Notes: a model not told the origin generated them from the sequence alone. Positions 18,886 through 28,362 are shown, counted from the stretch's first letter. The stretch: DNA of 64,000 nt from Candidatus Saccharimonadota bacterium (GCA_017431105.1 JAFRLS010000003.1:124001-188000), one strand, 5' to 3'. Numbers and translations: made by a program.

Positions 18886-20294
18886 AACGAAACATTACAG
18901 AGAGTCTGGCAATGGAGATAAGCATTCTGATTATGCTCAGCCTCTGTATAACTATAATACATCACGCCATCATCTCCTGTCAAGAAATAGAGGTAAGCGG
19001 TATCAGTGGGGTTAGCTACTGCTAGCAAAGCATTGAGTCCCGGGTTTGAAATCGGGCCACACGGCAAACCAGCGTATAAACGTGTATTATAACAAGAATC
19101 AATCTGTAGGGCTGCCTGGTTGTCGGCATAGATTTCCCGCTTCGGGTCTACGGCGTCCAAAGCATAAGTCACTGTCACATCGCTCCCGAGCCTCCAACCA
19201 TAATCTAATCGCAATAAAAAGACTTGCGCCACGGTAGGTTGTTCTAGCGAGGATGCTTCTTTCTGTACTACCGACGCTAAAGTTATTCCCTCATGCAATG
19301 TTAACCCATGTTCTGCATATACAGCTTCAAGATTGTTGTCATTTATTACTTCCCCCATCTCACTCAAGAAAACTTCCAATACTTCTTCTACTGTGCTTTC
19401 GCCGTAAAAATTATGTGTTTCGGGATATAGATAACCTTCTAGTGTCGCTCCCTCCGGCCGACTTTCTAGAAAATCAAAATCATAATCAGCTGTAAAGGCT
19501 GCATCTATCTCTGATTCAGTATAGTTTGGTAATAACTCCTCATCTGTTACTCCACCGTTTCGATTTACCTTTAGTAAATTATTCTTCACGTCATAAATTG
19601 TCTCGCCCGGGCGGATTGTAAAATCAAAAGTTTTGGCTTGCATTTCGGCTTCTTGCCTAGCGTATTCTTCCTCACGCTGTTGCCGCACGTAGTCACGATA
19701 CTTTAAAGTCACTGTTACGCTAACCAGGATAGCCACCAATAGAATTGGTGGTATTACGAAGAATTTAGAGATTTTTTTGGTTTGGTTCCCAACCTTTTTA
19801 GCATTTAAAGCAATTTTTTTTGCCTCTTTTTCAGCGATTTTTTTGGTGTTTTCGGAAAAATCAGACGCGCCCTCTTCAGATCTTACATCTGCTACCTTAA
19901 AATTTTCTACAAAATCTTGCAAAATGATAGTTGCTGCTTCGGCATCAATTTCACCCTTTTCATACTTTTTCTTACGTTTCTTAAGTCTTGATTCGGCTTC
20001 AACCGATGTTAATGATTCATCTTGAAATCTAATTTTAGCATCAGGAATTTTCTCGAGCAAGTTTTTAGCAAATTGTCGTACAAAAAGAGTTTGTTTAGTT
20101 TCGTTACCCTCATTACTGCGTGGTAGCCCCAGCACAAAAAGGCTAGTATTATTTAGTTCGGCTAATTTAGCAATCTCTTGCCATTCGCTACCATCAACCA
20201 ATACAAAACCGACCGGTACAGCAATTCGCGTATCAGAATCTACTTTCGCTACACCAATACGCTTCTCGCCAACATCTAGACCGAGAATTCGCAT
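18882..20294 (-). CDS. Fusion of RuvX/YqgF nuclease-fold domain and MltG-type lytic transglycosylase
   Basis: 470 residues from MRILGLDVGEKRIG. Residues 1-132 are a complete RuvX/YqgF domain (Asp7 in GLDVG, LGLPRS, DESLTS with Glu93, Asp117 in GEIDAEAAT), a family linked to Holliday junction resolution and 16S rRNA 5'-end processing. A lysine-rich linker leads to a membrane helix (about 178-198), then an MltG/YceG domain: IRPGETIYDV, LEGYLYPETHNF, the catalytic glutamate in LASVVQKEA, and LPCGPISNPGLNALLAVANP. MltG cuts nascent glycan strands outside the membrane. In B. subtilis the two genes (yrrK, yrrL) are neighbours; here they are one frame with no internal stop. Confidence 0.88.
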   Translation of the reverse strand: MRILGLDVGEKRIGVAKVDSDTRIAVPVGFVLVDGSEWQEIAKLAELNNTSLFVLGLPRSNEGNETKQTLFVRQFAKNLLEKIPDAKIRFQDESLTSVEAESRLKKRKKKYEKGEIDAEAATIILQDFVENFKVADVRSEEGASDFSENTKKIAEKEAKKIALNAKKVGNQTKKISKFFVIPPILLVAILVSVTVTLKYRDYVRQQREEEYARQEAEMQAKTFDFTIRPGETIYDVKNNLLKVNRNGGVTDEELLPNYTESEIDAAFTADYDFDFLESRPEGATLEGYLYPETHNFYGESTVEEVLEVFLSEMGEVINDNNLEAVYAEHGLTLHEGITLASVVQKEASSLEQPTVAQVFLLRLDYGWRLGSDVTVTYALDAVDPKREIYADNQAALQIDSCYNTRLYAGLPCGPISNPGLNALLAVANPTDTAYLYFLTGDDGVMYYSYTEAEHNQNAYLHCQTLCNVSL

Positions 20295-20295
20295 T

Positions 20296-21984
20296 TTATT
20301 GTCCCTCAATATTCATTTCTACTTTTATCTTATTTTCATCATTTGGTATTGATGTTACCCATGGGAAAGAGGTTTTAATATCAATGCTACTGATACCATC
20401 GAAAGCGTCTTTAAGGTCGTGTTGTGCGGTGCCAGTTCCCTTGCCTCGCACCATTTCAACGATATCATTTTCGGTTACTTTCGGGCCAGAGACATAAGAG
20501 GTCTTCATTTTGCCAACATACCCATCATCTGTTTTTGTAAAATTTTCAATGAACGGATCATTCATTGAATAAATTTTATAGTTTTCAGCAAGCTTAGCCT
20601 TTTTAGTAATGAATTCCTCGGCTTTAGTTTTATCTATGATGTATACTGAATCGGTCGTCACTACTGTCAATTTAGCCTTCTTACCCTCTTCTACAACTTC
20701 TCCTAACGCTGGTTTTGATACGGCATCGCCAGTAGTTTGTTTGAAACTCGATTCAATAATAAAAGCGCCCTCTTCAATTGTGTCGAATAGCTTTTCTTTA
20801 TTGGTGACCTCATTTTCAGTTTTCATTTTAGCCACCGCTCCATCGATATCGGATTGTTGCACGATAGTAACGAGTTCATCAGTACCCCCATTCATGGCCT
20901 GATCTGAATAGACGCCAGCCACATTAGCCACCGTACTCCAACCAGTGTTAGAAGCGGCAATATTATAATTACTGCCTGGCATAGTGGCTGTTACTGCTAC
21001 GCGCTTAGCAATCATACAACCAGACGTGATGGCTGAGGCTTCGCCATTATTGTCGCACTCATTTTGGCTTTCTCCATTCCACGACAAAGATGTCTCCTCA
21101 TTAGCCGTATAAGCTAGCCCTCCGATTGTAAACATTGAACCGGCATTAACGGCGACCATACCCTTTTCTCTGAAATATGTGTAAACAACTACTTCACCAG
21201 TTGCCTTTTCGCCTATATTTTTTGAACCGGTTGCATTAAATTCGACTTCAGATTTAGACTCAATTTTTTTCTCTTCCAAATAAAACTTACCTTCATCGAT
21301 ATTCTCATCACTGAGCTTATCTGTAAAAGTTACATTTTCGGAAAAGTTACTAGTTGTAGTACGAATACCTACCGTGATCGTGGCAGCCGGGGCAATCACG
21401 AAAGCCCAAATTAATATCAAAATTAATATAACAAATCCAATTCCACAAGCAATAGAAATCTTTTTATGCTCAGCAATCCAACAAAATACAGGATTATTAA
21501 ACTTTTTGCCGTCAGAAGATTTTTTCTTTTCTTTAGCTAACTTTTTTTTGTCAGATTTTTTATCGTCCTGGTCATCATCCTTGTCATCTTCTACGACATC
21601 TTCTTTGGTTTCAACCTCTTCGGTTACGTTTTTCTCCATATCGTCTTCATCAGTTGCCTCTACTACTTCCTCGGTTGACACAGACTCTTGTTCTTCACTT
21701 TCGATATCATTTGGTATAGTTGGCGGAGTCTGTAAATTTTTTGTTACTGGTATACGTGTAGCAGCCGCCAATTTCACAATGGACGGGTCAGTCGTAACTA
21801 ATACCGCAGTCTTCTCAGTACCGGCAGCAGCCTTAGCGATCAATTTGATATTAACAACGCTACGGAACACACCAGCTTTCTTAGGCGGCACCAATGCGAC
21901 TATTTTTTCCTTAGAATTCTCGAGCTTAGTAATAATATCAGTGATATCATCCTCGGGCTCAATATAGATGACGTCCTTATTCAT
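20296..21984 (-). CDS. Single-pass membrane protein, unknown function
   Basis: 562 residues. A cytoplasmic N-terminal domain of about 90 residues (DVIYIEPEDDITDIITKLENSKEKIVALVPPK) is followed by an extremely acidic then basic linker (about 95-160), a transmembrane helix (about 176-198), and an extracytoplasmic domain of about 360 residues. The latter has two GSKNIGEKATGEVVVYTYFREKG-like beta-rich parts and resembles proteins annotated in candidate-phyla genomes as baseplate J/gp47-like; I treat that as a weak hint. Directly upstream of RuvX-MltG (1 nt), so probably one envelope operon. TAAAAT box 7 nt before the ATG. Confidence 0.7.
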   Translation of the reverse strand: MNKDVIYIEPEDDITDIITKLENSKEKIVALVPPKKAGVFRSVVNIKLIAKAAAGTEKTAVLVTTDPSIVKLAAATRIPVTKNLQTPPTIPNDIESEEQESVSTEEVVEATDEDDMEKNVTEEVETKEDVVEDDKDDDQDDKKSDKKKLAKEKKKSSDGKKFNNPVFCWIAEHKKISIACGIGFVILILILIWAFVIAPAATITVGIRTTTSNFSENVTFTDKLSDENIDEGKFYLEEKKIESKSEVEFNATGSKNIGEKATGEVVVYTYFREKGMVAVNAGSMFTIGGLAYTANEETSLSWNGESQNECDNNGEASAITSGCMIAKRVAVTATMPGSNYNIAASNTGWSTVANVAGVYSDQAMNGGTDELVTIVQQSDIDGAVAKMKTENEVTNKEKLFDTIEEGAFIIESSFKQTTGDAVSKPALGEVVEEGKKAKLTVVTTDSVYIIDKTKAEEFITKKAKLAENYKIYSMNDPFIENFTKTDDGYVGKMKTSYVSGPKVTENDIVEMVRGKGTGTAQHDLKDAFDGISSIDIKTSFPWVTSIPNDENKIKVEMNIEGQ

Positions 21985-22034
21985 AACTTTAATTTTAACA
22001 CATTTTATTTAGCTTGTGCTAAAATAATTATAAG

Positions 22035-23276
22035 ATGAGTCTTTTTAATAGCAAAACTCAAACACGGCCAGTAAATAACGGTAATAATTTTCTTGCCGAG
22101 TTGGCTTTGGCTACGATTCATGATGGCGTTATTATCACTAACCGTGCTGGCGTAATCCAATCTATTAACCCAGCCGCCGTCATTATGCTAGACTGTGGCG
22201 GTGCCGAGAATGCTTTAGGTCTTGATTATGGCTTACTTTTGAAATTAGAGAGCATAGAAGGTCGTGAACTTTCCGAAAATGAAAACCCTCTCATCCAGGC
22301 CATGCGTACCAACCAGCAACTCGAAAACTACGCAGCCTGCTTAATCGCTGGACCTTCCGCTAAACGCATTCCAATTGCGATTTCTGTGGTTGTCGCAAAC
22401 AATAATGAAAATAATAAAATAATTACTTTCCGTAACATTACGAAAGAACTCGCCGAAGAGAGCGAACAAGCTGAATTTATTTCTACTGCTTCACATGAGA
22501 TGCGTACGCCAGTTGCCTCGATCGAAGGTTACCTTTCTCTGGCACTTAATCCTCAGACTGCTACCATCGATGAACGTGCTCGCAATTATATCACAGCTGC
22601 GCACAACGCTTCACAGCATCTCGGCCGACTATTCCGCGACTTACTCGATGTGACCAAATTAGACGACGGTCATTTACGTCCACATTTCGAGCCAGTCGAG
22701 ATGGTTGGTACGGTCAAGCGGATTTCTGATAACTATATTACGGCTGCCAGAAATGCTAAACTAAATTTTCAGTTCGGGTCTAATAATCCAGCCGCTATTA
22801 ATGGCATCAGTAAGTTAAACCAGGTGGTTTATAGTTATGTAGATATAAATTTCTTGCAAGAGATTATGAACAATTTAATCGAAAATGCTATCAAATATAC
22901 TCCAGCCGGGGGTTCAATCTACATTAATGTGCTAGGTGACGGCGATCGTGCACTTATTAATGTAACTGATACCGGCATCGGCATCTCATCTGACGATATC
23001 CATCATATTTTCCAGAAATTCTATCGCGCCGACAATTCAGACACTCGCACTATCGGCGGCACTGGTCTTGGGCTTTATCTAGTTAAGCAACGCGTAGAAG
23101 CCATGGGCGGTCGCGTTTGGGCTGAATCGGCCTTTGGAGAAGGATCAACTTTTTATGTTTCATTACCTCGCATTAGCGGTGAGGAATATGAAAAGCGAAT
23201 GATTGCAATTAATAATGCTAAAATGGTGGCGCCACAGGCACCAGCTAATAATATAAACCAAGGAGGACAACAATGA
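22035..23276 (+). CDS. Soluble PAS-containing sensor histidine kinase
   Basis: 413 residues with no membrane segment. A PAS domain (about residues 22-138) precedes the HisKA dimerisation domain with phospho-accepting His154 in STASHEMRTPVASIEGYL, and then the HATPase domain with the N box NNLIENAIKYTP, G1 DTGIGIS and G2 GGTGLGLYLVK. All catalytic boxes are intact. It would sense an internal signal. The stop overlaps the start of the receiver gene (ATGA), giving a two-component pair. Confidence 0.93.
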   Translation: MSLFNSKTQTRPVNNGNNFLAELALATIHDGVIITNRAGVIQSINPAAVIMLDCGGAENALGLDYGLLLKLESIEGRELSENENPLIQAMRTNQQLENYAACLIAGPSAKRIPIAISVVVANNNENNKIITFRNITKELAEESEQAEFISTASHEMRTPVASIEGYLSLALNPQTATIDERARNYITAAHNASQHLGRLFRDLLDVTKLDDGHLRPHFEPVEMVGTVKRISDNYITAARNAKLNFQFGSNNPAAINGISKLNQVVYSYVDINFLQEIMNNLIENAIKYTPAGGSIYINVLGDGDRALINVTDTGIGISSDDIHHIFQKFYRADNSDTRTIGGTGLGLYLVKQRVEAMGGRVWAESAFGEGSTFYVSLPRISGEEYEKRMIAINNAKMVAPQAPANNINQGGQQ

Positions 23277-23770
23277 CCAAAGTAATGGTAGTAGAAGACG
23301 ATGCGGCGCTTCGTGAAATTTACAGTATTAGAATTACCGCAGAAGGCTATGATGTAGTATCGGCTGGTGACGGTGAAGAGGCTCTTGCCGTGGCTGTGCG
23401 CGAAAAACCAAATTTGATTTTGTCCGATGTGATGATGCCAAAGATTTCCGGTTTTGATATGCTAGATATTTTGCGTGCTACACCAGAAACTGCTAGTATT
23501 AAGGTCATCATGATGACTGCGCTTTCCTCCGATGATCAACGCCAACGTGGTGAGCGTCTCGGCGCCGATCGTTATTTAGTAAAATCTCAGGTTGGCATCG
23601 AGGACGTAATCAACGCTATTCACGAAGTACTAGGCGATCGCCCAGCAGCTGCGCCAGCCGAGCCTACTCCCCAAGAAAAACCAGCAGCCTCAACCCCACA
23701 ACCTATTCCGCAGCCAGTTCAACAGGTAAATTATGAGCAATCCGTCCCCCCAGCCAGTCCGGCTCAATAA
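23273..23770 (+). CDS. Single-domain response regulator (receiver) with Pro-rich tail
   Basis: 165 residues. CheY-like receiver domain: acidic pair VVEDDAALRE, phospho-acceptor Asp52 in LILSDVMMPK, the conserved Thr in MMTALSS and Lys in YLVKSQ. After residue 125 there is only a proline, alanine and glutamine-rich tail; no DNA-binding or enzymatic output domain is present, so output must be through protein contact. The AGGAGG of its start lies in the kinase gene. Its last 38 nt overlap the pseudouridine synthase gene. Confidence 0.92.
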   Translation: MTKVMVVEDDAALREIYSIRITAEGYDVVSAGDGEEALAVAVREKPNLILSDVMMPKISGFDMLDILRATPETASIKVIMMTALSSDDQRQRGERLGADRYLVKSQVGIEDVINAIHEVLGDRPAAAPAEPTPQEKPAASTPQPIPQPVQQVNYEQSVPPASPAQ

Positions 23771-24416
23771 ATTTCTTGCCGAACGTCTAGGCCTTTCTCG
23801 CCGTGAAGCCGACGATTTAATTGCTGCTGGCAAAGTTTTAGTCAATAAAAAACCAGCAATTTTAGGGGCGCGCATTGACAAAAATGATGAAGTGTGCTAT
23901 AATAAAAAGATAGTTCCGTTTGAAACGGACTTTTTTTATCTTGCGATGAATAAACCAGTTGGTTATGTTTGCTCGCGTCGCGCCCAGGGTGGCACGCCTA
24001 CACTATACGAATTATTACCGAAAGAATACGATAAATTAAAAACTGTCGGTCGCCTCGATAAAGATTCATCCGGCTTAATTATATTGACCAATGATGGTGA
24101 TTTTGCCTATCAAATGACGCACCCGAAATTTCACAAGGAAAAAACCTACGAAGTTACTCTCGACCACTTGCTAGAACCACTCCACCAGCAAATGATCTCC
24201 GACTACGGCGTCATGCTCGATGACGGCCCTAGCAAATTTACTATAATAAAGAATCAAAAATCTTATACTGTGATTTTGTCCGAAGGCCGCAATCGTCAAA
24301 TTCGCCGTACTTTTGCTGCGCTTGGCTATAGAGTCACAAGTCTGCATCGCACTCAGTTTGGCAAGTATCAGTTAAGCGGCCTAGAGCCAGGAAAATATGT
24401 TATAATTAAACCATGA
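23733..24416 (+). CDS. Pseudouridine synthase, RluB/RsuA family
   Basis: 227 residues. An N-terminal S4 RNA-binding domain (VRLNKFLAERLGLSRREADDLIAAGKVLVN) is followed by the catalytic domain with the aspartate in VGRLDKDSSGLIILTNDGD and EGRNRQIRRTFAALGY. It isomerises a uridine of rRNA (23S for RluB, 16S for RsuA). The ATG is inside the receiver gene tail, an overlap of 38 nt, so expression is tied to the two-component pair. Confidence 0.9.
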   Translation: MSNPSPQPVRLNKFLAERLGLSRREADDLIAAGKVLVNKKPAILGARIDKNDEVCYNKKIVPFETDFFYLAMNKPVGYVCSRRAQGGTPTLYELLPKEYDKLKTVGRLDKDSSGLIILTNDGDFAYQMTHPKFHKEKTYEVTLDHLLEPLHQQMISDYGVMLDDGPSKFTIIKNQKSYTVILSEGRNRQIRRTFAALGYRVTSLHRTQFGKYQLSGLEPGKYVIIKP

Positions 24417-25636
24417 ACACAATCCTCGGTCTCGATATTGGCACGGAATTTGTTAAAGCTGTTTTAGCTCGCCCAAATAAAAAAGGTGATCTCGAGATTT
24501 TGGGTATCGGTAAAGCTAAACAATCTGAAGGCAGCATGCATGCCGGGGCCGTTGCAGATATTCCTGCCGTCGTGGCCACTTGTGAAAAAGCTTTGTATGA
24601 AGTAGAAAAACAGGCCGGTGAACGCGCCGACACCACGGTGGTTGGCGTAGCTGGTGAATTAGTCAAAGGAAATACTACCACGGTTAATTATAATCGCAAG
24701 AATTCCAACAAACCAATTTCCGAAGCCGAAATGAACGAAATTATCAAGAAAGTTCAAGAAAAATCTGGCGAAGTAGCTCGTAAAACTATTGCTATTGAAA
24801 CTGGCAACGAAAATGTCGAAGTCAGATTAATTAATTCTGCTATCGTTTCGCTCACGATTGATGGTTACAAGATTATGAATCCAATTGGTTTTAAGGGTTC
24901 TGAGGTTTCGATTCAATTCTATACTGCTTTTGCGCCACTAATTCATGTTGCTGCAATCGAAAAAGTCTGCGCTGAGCTTAATCTTGATCTTCTCACGGTA
25001 GCGGTTGAACCATTTGCTGTTTGTCGTGCTTGCCTCGGCGACAATCCGGACTCAAGTTTTTCGGGGATAGTCATGGATATTGGTGGTGGCACTACAGATA
25101 TTGCGGTGATTGATGATGGCGGAGTAGAAGGAACTAAAATGTTTAGTATTGGTGGCCGTAGCTTTACGCATCAAATTGCTGAAAGTCTTGGCGTCGATGA
25201 TGAAACTGCCGAAACATATAAATTAGATTTTGATTCTGGCAAATTAGACGACCATATTAAAGCTAGAGTTGAAACCGCCATATCCCGTAATCTTAGCGTC
25301 TGGCTTACTGGTGTAGAAGTTGCGCTCGAAGAATTTGAAACGGTAGGCAGTTTGCCGCGCAATATTCTATTGTGTGGTGGCGGAGCTAGTCTTTCTTCCC
25401 TCCAGGAAACTCTTGCGCTCACCGATTGGTACACAGCTTTACCATTTTCGCGTCGCCCAATTATTCATTTAATCGACATAGCTGAACTTCCAAATTTGAT
25501 TCTAAAAGGCGGAAACGAACTCGATCATTCTTTTGCTACGGCACTAGGCCTTCTTAGAGTTGGTGTCGATACATTAGCTGGTGCACCAGAAGAAAACAAA
25601 ATCAAGGCCAAAATTGCCAAATTGCTCCAAAATTGA
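24413..25636 (+). CDS. Actin-like ATPase of the FtsA/PilM group
   Basis: 407 residues. ASKHA/actin fold: phosphate 1 motif ILGLDIGTEFVKAVL, phosphate 2 VMDIGGGTTDIAVIDDGG, adenosine motif ILLCGGGASLSSL. The region around residues 75-165 resembles the SHS2/1C domain of FtsA. FtsA anchors FtsZ to the membrane; PilM does a related job for type IV pili. No clear C-terminal amphipathic helix is visible, so the choice between them is open. TATAAT ends exactly 6 nt before the ATG, and the start overlaps the previous stop (ATGA). Confidence 0.85.
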   Translation: MNTILGLDIGTEFVKAVLARPNKKGDLEILGIGKAKQSEGSMHAGAVADIPAVVATCEKALYEVEKQAGERADTTVVGVAGELVKGNTTTVNYNRKNSNKPISEAEMNEIIKKVQEKSGEVARKTIAIETGNENVEVRLINSAIVSLTIDGYKIMNPIGFKGSEVSIQFYTAFAPLIHVAAIEKVCAELNLDLLTVAVEPFAVCRACLGDNPDSSFSGIVMDIGGGTTDIAVIDDGGVEGTKMFSIGGRSFTHQIAESLGVDDETAETYKLDFDSGKLDDHIKARVETAISRNLSVWLTGVEVALEEFETVGSLPRNILLCGGGASLSSLQETLALTDWYTALPFSRRPIIHLIDIAELPNLILKGGNELDHSFATALGLLRVGVDTLAGAPEENKIKAKIAKLLQN

Positions 25637-25661
25637 CAATAGCAAGCATCTAAGATAAGAT
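25633..25661 (+). promoter_or_regulatory. Promoter for the HAD-like gene
   Basis: TTGACA (25633-25638, overlapping the stop of the actin-like gene), a 17-nt spacer, and TAAGAT (25656-25661). A leader of about 30 nt ends in AAGGAGGGAT. Confidence 0.75.
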
Positions 25662-25695
25662 AGATATATTCTGACAAAAAAAGGAGGGATTAAAA

Positions 25696-26358
25696 TTGGT
25701 AATTTTGACCGATTTGTCAGACGTACTTATCCATGGGCTTTACGGGGCCGACGAGATTATAGCTGAGCGTTATGGCAAAAATGTAGCAGAAGCATTCTGG
25801 CAACGACATCTTGAAACGGAGGAAGATTTTCGTGAACTGATGCGTGGCAAGATGAGCGAGGATGACTATTGGCAGCGGCTATTGCAAGGTGATGATTGGC
25901 CGTTTGGTATCCGAGAAATCGAGGATATTTTCTCGGAAAATTTAAGACGAGATGTTCCTGACACGCTTCAAGTTTATCAAAGAATCACGTCTCACCCACG
26001 TTCTCTGCTCCATCGACACGATATCTTGCTTGGTGCGCCAGAGATTTACATCATTTCGGACCATATTGAGGAACGAATTGAAGAAATCTATCAGTACCAT
26101 CCAGACATTTTCAAGGTGGCACAGAAAACATTCTGGTCATGCGAGCTTGGCAATATTAAAATGGATGAAACTTTTTTCCCGCAGTTGCTAAGGGTATTTG
26201 ATATGCCAATAGACGAATTCATCTTTGTCGATGATAACGCCTATAATACTACAGCAGCTTCACTCGCAGGAATCGCAAGCATCTATTTTAAAAATGCCAA
26301 GCAACTCGAAAAAACTCTCAGGGCATATGGTTTCGAGTTTGCTCCCGTAGACAGTTAA
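25696..26358 (+). CDS. HAD-superfamily protein with altered motif I
   Basis: 220 residues, TTG start 8 nt after a strong AGGAGG site. It has a HAD subfamily IA layout: N-terminal VILTDLSDVLIHG, a helical cap, the motif II position YIISDHI, and C-terminal IFVDDNAYNTTAASLAGI. Phosphatases normally have DxDG in motif I; here it is DLSD, so the acid/base aspartate two residues after the nucleophile is Ser. Activity may differ from phosphate hydrolysis. Monocistronic, with promoter upstream and terminator downstream. Confidence 0.75.
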   Translation: MVILTDLSDVLIHGLYGADEIIAERYGKNVAEAFWQRHLETEEDFRELMRGKMSEDDYWQRLLQGDDWPFGIREIEDIFSENLRRDVPDTLQVYQRITSHPRSLLHRHDILLGAPEIYIISDHIEERIEEIYQYHPDIFKVAQKTFWSCELGNIKMDETFFPQLLRVFDMPIDEFIFVDDNAYNTTAASLAGIASIYFKNAKQLEKTLRAYGFEFAPVDS

Positions 26359-26363
26359 GCCCT

Positions 26364-26390
26364 AGGCGCCCCTCACGGGGCGCCTTTACT
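26364..26390 (+). terminator. Intrinsic terminator after the HAD-like gene
   Basis: AGGCGCCCC-TCA-CGGGGCGCCT hairpin (26364-26385) followed by TTACTTT. It also faces the 3' end of alaS. Confidence 0.85.
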
Positions 26391-28271
26391 TTATTCTAAT
26401 ATTGCCTTAATGCGCCTAATTCCGGCTGCAGAAGACTCTTCTTTTACGATTCTGAATTTACCTAGCACGCCAGTATGTTCGACGTGTGGTCCACCACACA
26501 CTTCGCGCGAAATCGGATTATCAAAATTGCCAATCGTATAAACTTTCAAAACATCTGGGTATTTGTCCCAGAACTGTCCGTGTGCTTTCAATGTATCACG
26601 AGCATATTTTTTATCGTATTCATCAAATGTTACCGGCAAATCCGCTTTAATCCATTCATTGACTTGCTTCTCTACCGCCGATAACTCTTCCGGTGCCATC
26701 TTATGGTCTAAATTAAAATCAAAACGTACGCGCTCAGTGGTGATGTTAGAGCCTTTCTGGCAAATTGTTGGATCTACTAACTTTTGTAGAGCCGCAAGCA
26801 ATAAATGACAGGTTGTATGATATTTCACGGTTTGTTCGCCATGGTCTTCTAACCCACCCTTAAACATACCTTTAGATGCAGTTTGGCTACGTTCGCGCTG
26901 CTCTTTCAATGCTTTTTCAAACTCCTTGCGATAATCAGAGATTAATTCGATATGCTCGCGATAGCATTCTTCCACCGAGAGCTCCAACGGAAACCCATAA
27001 GTATCCTGAAGCTTAAATAAATCCCGTCCAGATAAAGCATTGTGCTCTTTAGCTAGCTTTTTAAGTTCGCGCAGACCCTTGTTTAGAGTCTGGCGGAAAG
27101 CCCGCTCTTCTTTTAATAATACTTCTAGCGCTGATTCGCGGTGCGTCAAGATTGAATCTGGTAAATCACGATAATTCTCTGCTACAATCGGTACGATTTC
27201 AGATAAGAAATTAGTCGAGATACCAAGATCTAGGGCCCTCAAAATCGCTCGGCGAATCAAACGGCGCATTGCATAACCTTGAGTTTTATTAGATGGCACC
27301 AAACCTTGAGCGGCCAAAAGATATGCTCCACGAATATGATCTGTAATTACACGCATCTCGTCCGTATTATTGTCATAACTTTTACCAGATATTTCTTCCA
27401 GCTTATCCACGATTGGCTTCATTAATGAAATCTTAAATACATCAAAACTACCAATCGCTGCTGCGGCAATGCGTTCCAGACCGCCGCCAAAGTCGACGTT
27501 TTTCTTTTCAAGCTCAGAAAAACTTCCGTCCTCATTGCGACGATATTGCATAAATACCTGGTTGCCAATTTCCATGAACCTGGCCCCATCCGAAGCCGGA
27601 TGTGCCAAGCCATACTTCTCGACGTCTTGCTTATCTTCACCGAAATCATAAAACACTTCTGAATCAGGCCCACATGGGTCACCGATTGGCGTAGTTTCGC
27701 AACCACCACCACGACTCCACCAGTTTTCATGGTCATCATAGAAGAAAATTCTCTCGCCCGGTTTAATCCCACGTTTATCACCATCCTTTGCGGAACCTAT
27801 CTCAGCGACTTTAGCTTCAATGCCAACTTTCTTAAAAACTTTTTGCCAGATTTCTGCCGCTTCGGTATCTTTTGGTATGCCATATTTTGCGTCGCCGATA
27901 AAGCAAGTTACGTAGATTTTGCTTGGATCAAGACCTACTTCCTTAATTAAAAACTCAAAGAAATTTCGAATCTGCTCTTCTTTAAAATAGTCTCCCAAAG
28001 ACCAGTTACCGAGCATTTCAAAGACTGTAGTATGACGTGGATCTCCAACGTCTTCAATATCTTGTAAACGCATGGATGGTTGTGAATCAGCCAAACGTTT
28101 CCCTTCCGGATGTTCTTTTCCTAGCAAATACGGTAAAAGTGGCTGCATACCAGAACCAGTAAAAAGTGTCGTCGGGTCATTCTCTAGCACTAAAGGTGCT
28201 GGCTGAATAATCTTGTGACCTTTTCTAACTTGAAAATCCAAAAATCTTTGTCTAATTTCGTTTGCGTCCAT
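26391..28271 (-). CDS. alaS: Alanyl-tRNA synthetase, short form
   Basis: 626 residues versus about 870 for the usual bacterial enzyme. Catalytic class II core at the N-terminus (FTGSGMQPLLPYLLG, FEMLGNWSLGDYFKEEQI, the GGGLERI motif), middle tRNA-recognition helices, then an editing domain with the zinc-type ligands HTTCH and CGGPHVEHTG. The frame ends right after the editing domain (GIRRIKAILE), so the oligomerisation and C-Ala part is absent. Such truncation is plausible for reduced genomes. A TATAAT box ends 7 nt before the ATG. Confidence 0.95.
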   Translation of the reverse strand: MDANEIRQRFLDFQVRKGHKIIQPAPLVLENDPTTLFTGSGMQPLLPYLLGKEHPEGKRLADSQPSMRLQDIEDVGDPRHTTVFEMLGNWSLGDYFKEEQIRNFFEFLIKEVGLDPSKIYVTCFIGDAKYGIPKDTEAAEIWQKVFKKVGIEAKVAEIGSAKDGDKRGIKPGERIFFYDDHENWWSRGGGCETTPIGDPCGPDSEVFYDFGEDKQDVEKYGLAHPASDGARFMEIGNQVFMQYRRNEDGSFSELEKKNVDFGGGLERIAAAAIGSFDVFKISLMKPIVDKLEEISGKSYDNNTDEMRVITDHIRGAYLLAAQGLVPSNKTQGYAMRRLIRRAILRALDLGISTNFLSEIVPIVAENYRDLPDSILTHRESALEVLLKEERAFRQTLNKGLRELKKLAKEHNALSGRDLFKLQDTYGFPLELSVEECYREHIELISDYRKEFEKALKEQRERSQTASKGMFKGGLEDHGEQTVKYHTTCHLLLAALQKLVDPTICQKGSNITTERVRFDFNLDHKMAPEELSAVEKQVNEWIKADLPVTFDEYDKKYARDTLKAHGQFWDKYPDVLKVYTIGNFDNPISREVCGGPHVEHTGVLGKFRIVKEESSAAGIRRIKAILE

Positions 28272-28362
28272 AGAGATAATTATATCAGACTTTTCCTTGC
28301 ATTTTTAAAAAAACTATGCTAGAATAAACACAAGCATTATTTTAAATAAAAAAGGAATTAAA

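Noticed and set aside
21374..21967. Plus-strand ORF of 197 codons antisense to the 562-codon membrane protein
   Set aside because: A serine-rich shadow of the acidic linker, with no ribosome site or promoter.
27422..27784. 120-codon minus-strand ORF inside alaS
   Set aside because: Out-of-frame shadow within a conserved catalytic domain.
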